Below are positions 6,985 through 9,577 of a stretch of 9,577 bases of DNA, in pieces. The notes beneath the pieces were generated by a model. The model had not been told where the DNA came from. It saw nothing but the letters and a program-made list of their open reading frames with translations, and did no database searches. Made by a program: the position numbers and the translations under genes. Source of the stretch: an uncultured Lachnospiraceae bacterium (GTDB lineage: Bacteria > Bacillota > Clostridia > Lachnospirales > Lachnospiraceae). The DNA is taken from NCBI GenBank assembly GCA_910589635.1, contig CAJUTD010000009.1:56481-66057 (forward strand). Reading direction: 5' to 3'. Numbering within the stretch: position 1 is the first letter of the stretch; each line of letters begins with the position of its first letter.

Positions 6985-9577
6985 ATGAAAAAAAGAATAT
7001 GGAAACAAGGTATTTCCGTAATGCTTGCACTGGTAGTGGCAGTTACGTCATTATCTATAGAAACGGTCTTAGCAGCGGAGACCGGCGAAGACAGCAATAC
7101 ATCAGTTCTGGACACGGCGCTGGCAAATTATGATTTTGGTGATTACACGGTAGGGGAAGATGGAAATCTTTATAATGGGGATACCGTGATAACATTGGAA
7201 TCTCTTGGAGGTTATCCGAAGCCAGAGTTGGTAGAAGATGCCGACAGAGGAAAAGTGTTATCGCTGACGGAACAAAGTAGCAATGCAAACAGCCGCGGAA
7301 ATGCGCTTTTGCCGGAAAATCCCTTTGCCGGGAAACCGACAGCGGATGGGTTTACCCTCAATTTCTGGAGCAAAACCACTGGAACGGCAGAGCAAAATAA
7401 GTGTTTGATAGATTTTGAACTTGCTCCGGCAGCAGAAAGACGTGCAGGTACGTTTGCATTTAACCAGGGAATGGCATATTGGAATGTCACAGACCAGCTT
7501 GGTGATTCCGGTTTTACAGATTTCAATATTGACAATATGGCTTTTGGGGACAAGCGGTACTGGAAGATGGTCACAATGTCCTTGACGTCCACTGGGATTG
7601 CCTTTTATTGCAATGGGCAAAAAATTGAGCATTCGCTTTCCGATGTTACAGTTGCCGTCGGCAGGGAAGATTACGAGGAATTAATCAAGGAGCTGGCTGG
7701 GGTTAGCAACATTTGTACAGACCCTGCCCAGACAAAGGTACGCCTGGGAGCCAGCATGGCCCAATACTGGTCGGGTGCAGGCGCTTTGCTGGATGATATT
7801 TCTTTTTATGGCAGGGCATTATCTGACAGCGAGGTGACGACGCTATACCATGAAACTTGTGAGGGTATGGAGGAAATAAGGAGTGGTGATTATAAGATTT
7901 ATACCCGGCAGGATGATTCAGGTAAAAAGACAGCGTCAATCACCGGCTATTTCGGCAACGGTGGGAAAGTTGTTATTCCGGGGGAAATTGAAGGATACCA
8001 GATTGTCAGGCTTGACGACAAGGCGTTTTTTGGCAATAACAGCCTGACAAGCATAGAGGCGCCGGAAAGCCTGAAAGAGATAGGAAGCGAAGCATTTTCG
8101 GGGTGCGCGAAGTTAGCAGAGATAAAGCTGCCGCAAGAGATGGAAAATATTGAGTGGGGCGCGTTCTATGACTGTATCAATTTAAATAATATAACGTTGC
8201 CGGAGGGTATTAAAAGAATTGGCTGGGGTATGTTTTACAACAGCGGCATAACCAGCATAAAACTACCGGAAAGCGTGACGGAGATGGGAGAAAAAGCTTT
8301 CTGGAAATGTAGCAACCTGAAAAACGTGGAGATACTTGGTAGAATAAGTAAAATAGAAAATAATGCGTTTGAAGAATGCATATCTTTGACAAATGTAAAA
8401 GTGCCACAAGGCCCCACAGAAATCGGTGCGAAGGCATTTCGGAATTGTAGTAACCTTTCAGACATAAATTTTCCAGAAGGCTTGATAGCTATTGGGGAAT
8501 CGGCATTTGAAGGCTGCAGCAACCTGGCATCTGTAAAATACGGAAAAGGCTTAGTTCAAATTGGAAACGGTGCATTTTTAGGGTGTGGCAAACTAGCAGA
8601 AATAGAGCTACCGGAAGGGTTGACAACTTTAGGGCCAAATACATTTGGGGGATGCAGCAGCCTTGCAGGTATCAGGATTCCAAAAGGAATTACAAGCATA
8701 GAAGGAGGTACATTTACAGGCTGTACAAGCCTTGCAGAAGTTGAATTTTCTGAAGGTTTGGAAACCATAGGGCGAAGCGCTTTTCGGGGATGCAGCAGTT
8801 TGACGGACATTACACTGCCGGAAGGATTGACGACGATAAATGGCGATGCTTTCGCAGAATGCAGCAACTTAAAGAACGTTACATTGCCAGAAAGCCTGAC
8901 AATGATAGACGGGAATGCATTTGCAGATTGCAGCAGCCTGGAGAGCATCCGTCTGCCTGGAAAATTGAAAAGCCTGGGAGCCCACTCGTTTTTCCGCTGC
9001 GGCAACTTAAGAAGTATTGAGCTGCCGGACACCTTGACGGAGATCGGTGGGGAAGCCTTCGGTTTTTGCAGTAAATTGGAAGGGATCAACCTGCCGGATG
9101 GCATCCGCAGCATTGAATATCAGACGTTTGAAGGCTGTAGTGAAATGATGGAAGTTAAGCTGCCCAAAGACCTGAAAGTTATAAATGGAAGGGCATTCTG
9201 GGGGTGTGGAAACCTGACAAGCATCGAGTTGCCGGAAGGTTTGACAGAAATTGGCGGAGATGCATTTTCATATTGCGGCAGCCTTACGAAAATCCTGATG
9301 CCGAAAAGCTTGCAAAATATCTCAACAATGGCATTTACCCAAGGTCTGCCGGAAGAGTTTACTTTCGTAGTTTATGCAGATTCTTATGCGGAAAATTTTG
9401 CAAAAGAGAACAATATTAATTATGAGTATTATAACTCTGATAATGGGAAGATTTTGTTATCTGTAGCATCCAATACCGGAGAGAAATTATCGGACGGTTA
9501 CAAGGTACGCTGGTATCAAGCGGGTTCAGCCCAGCTTGCAGGAACCGGAAATATTCTACATAATGTTGAAGCCGACA
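6985..9577 (+). CDS. Exported LamG-like / BspA-type leucine-rich-repeat protein, 3'-truncated by window edge
   Basis: A frame open from ATG 6985 to the window edge (864 full codons, no stop). The start is supported by GGGAGG at 6972-6977, and the gap to the Sel1 stop is only 18 nt. Seen: a signal peptide at residues 1-31 (basic MKKR, hydrophobic core, likely cut near VLA-A or LAA-E); a LamG/concanavalin-like domain at about 45-291, with its typical FTLNFWSK strand, a WKMVTMSL strand and a closing LLDDISFYGRALSD segment; a link and N-cap (about 298-353); 19 BspA-type repeats at 354-789; a usual BspA end cap (VVYADSYAENFAKENNI); and from about 815 the start of a beta-rich, possibly Ig-like module (YKVRWYQAG). 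Such proteins sit on or outside the cell and bind host proteins, glycans or other cells. The C-terminal anchor is not in the window, so attachment is unknown. It is the only exported protein here. Confidence 0.9.
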   Translation, partial: MKKRIWKQGISVMLALVVAVTSLSIETVLAAETGEDSNTSVLDTALANYDFGDYTVGEDGNLYNGDTVITLESLGGYPKPELVEDADRGKVLSLTEQSSNANSRGNALLPENPFAGKPTADGFTLNFWSKTTGTAEQNKCLIDFELAPAAERRAGTFAFNQGMAYWNVTDQLGDSGFTDFNIDNMAFGDKRYWKMVTMSLTSTGIAFYCNGQKIEHSLSDVTVAVGREDYEELIKELAGVSNICTDPAQTKVRLGASMAQYWSGAGALLDDISFYGRALSDSEVTTLYHETCEGMEEIRSGDYKIYTRQDDSGKKTASITGYFGNGGKVVIPGEIEGYQIVRLDDKAFFGNNSLTSIEAPESLKEIGSEAFSGCAKLAEIKLPQEMENIEWGAFYDCINLNNITLPEGIKRIGWGMFYNSGITSIKLPESVTEMGEKAFWKCSNLKNVEILGRISKIENNAFEECISLTNVKVPQGPTEIGAKAFRNCSNLSDINFPEGLIAIGESAFEGCSNLASVKYGKGLVQIGNGAFLGCGKLAEIELPEGLTTLGPNTFGGCSSLAGIRIPKGITSIEGGTFTGCTSLAEVEFSEGLETIGRSAFRGCSSLTDITLPEGLTTINGDAFAECSNLKNVTLPESLTMIDGNAFADCSSLESIRLPGKLKSLGAHSFFRCGNLRSIELPDTLTEIGGEAFGFCSKLEGINLPDGIRSIEYQTFEGCSEMMEVKLPKDLKVINGRAFWGCGNLTSIELPEGLTEIGGDAFSYCGSLTKILMPKSLQNISTMAFTQGLPEEFTFVVYADSYAENFAKENNINYEYYNSDNGKILLSVASNTGEKLSDGYKVRWYQAGSAQLAGTGNILHNVEAD
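8044..9351 (+). repeat. BspA-type leucine-rich repeat array, 19 units of 23 codons
   Basis: A tandem protein-level repeat inside the exported protein, in 69-nt steps from 8044. All units are 23 residues except the third (8182-8247), which is 22. The consensus is L-x-x-I-x-L-P-E-G-L-x-x-I-G-x-x-A-F-x-x-C-S-x. The Cys is present in 17 of 19 units and absent from the third and last. I see only short identical runs between units (for example 13 nt at 8649-8661 and 8786-8798), so the array has diverged and does not look freshly expanded. The units stack as an extended solenoid used for binding in this family. Confidence 0.9.

Noticed and set aside
8556..9113. 185-codon open frame on the minus strand, and 76-codon frame at 8790-9020 on the plus strand
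   Set aside because: Both are by-products of the 69-nt codon pattern of the leucine-rich repeats; their translations show only the same repeat in another frame and no ribosome site.
8044..9351. CRISPR array or DNA tandem repeat
   Set aside because: The periodicity is 69 nt and in frame, conserved as protein rather than DNA, with no near-identical repeats or spacers.

Overview
The window is one strand of a single operon-like run of genes from a low-to-moderate GC Gram-positive bacterium. It most resembles a gut Clostridia or Lachnospiraceae member. The reasons are the strong AGGAGG-type ribosome binding sites in front of most genes, the likely TTG start of the Sel1 gene, and a secreted BspA-type leucine-rich-repeat protein of the kind common in those bacteria. 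The species cannot be named from the sequence. I see no tRNA, rRNA, CRISPR array, insertion sequence, origin or convincing terminator.

All genes read on the + strand with short gaps of 36, 38, 85, 91 and 18 nt. Positions 1-5488 hold three consecutive dynamin-like large GTPases. DLP-A is cut at its 5' end by the window edge (1-1451), DLP-B is at 1488-3506 and DLP-C at 3545-5488. Each shows the parts of a GTPase domain that fall in the window, then a long helical region, a hydrophobic Gly/Ala-rich stretch placed like a membrane-binding paddle, and a charged helical tail. At 5574-6110 a 178-residue protein keeps only the paddle-plus-helical-tail part of that layout and has no GTPase motif. A cytoplasmic Sel1-repeat protein follows (6202-6966, probably starting at TTG). 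Last comes a large exported protein that runs off the 3' end of the window (6985-9577). It has a signal peptide, a LamG-like domain, 19 BspA-type repeats and the beginning of a further beta-rich domain.

The simplest reading is a multi-subunit membrane-remodelling apparatus. Bacterial dynamin-like proteins are known to work in pairs or sets (Campylobacter Cj-DLP1/2, LeoABC of enterotoxigenic E. coli, the fused DynA of Bacillus). Three paralogues with different G4 motifs and different paddles suggest a hetero-oligomer with divided roles. The small paddle-only protein could be a membrane-embedded partner, and the Sel1 protein a scaffold. How the exported LamG/BspA protein fits is unclear; it may be the surface output of the same operon or only a neighbour. 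The role of the whole set, such as membrane repair, vesicle release or phage resistance, is inference and cannot be read from the DNA. Two RNA-level features stand out: a hairpin that buries the DLP-B ribosome binding site just after the DLP-A stop, and two gap hairpins that share loop and tail sequence but have different stems.
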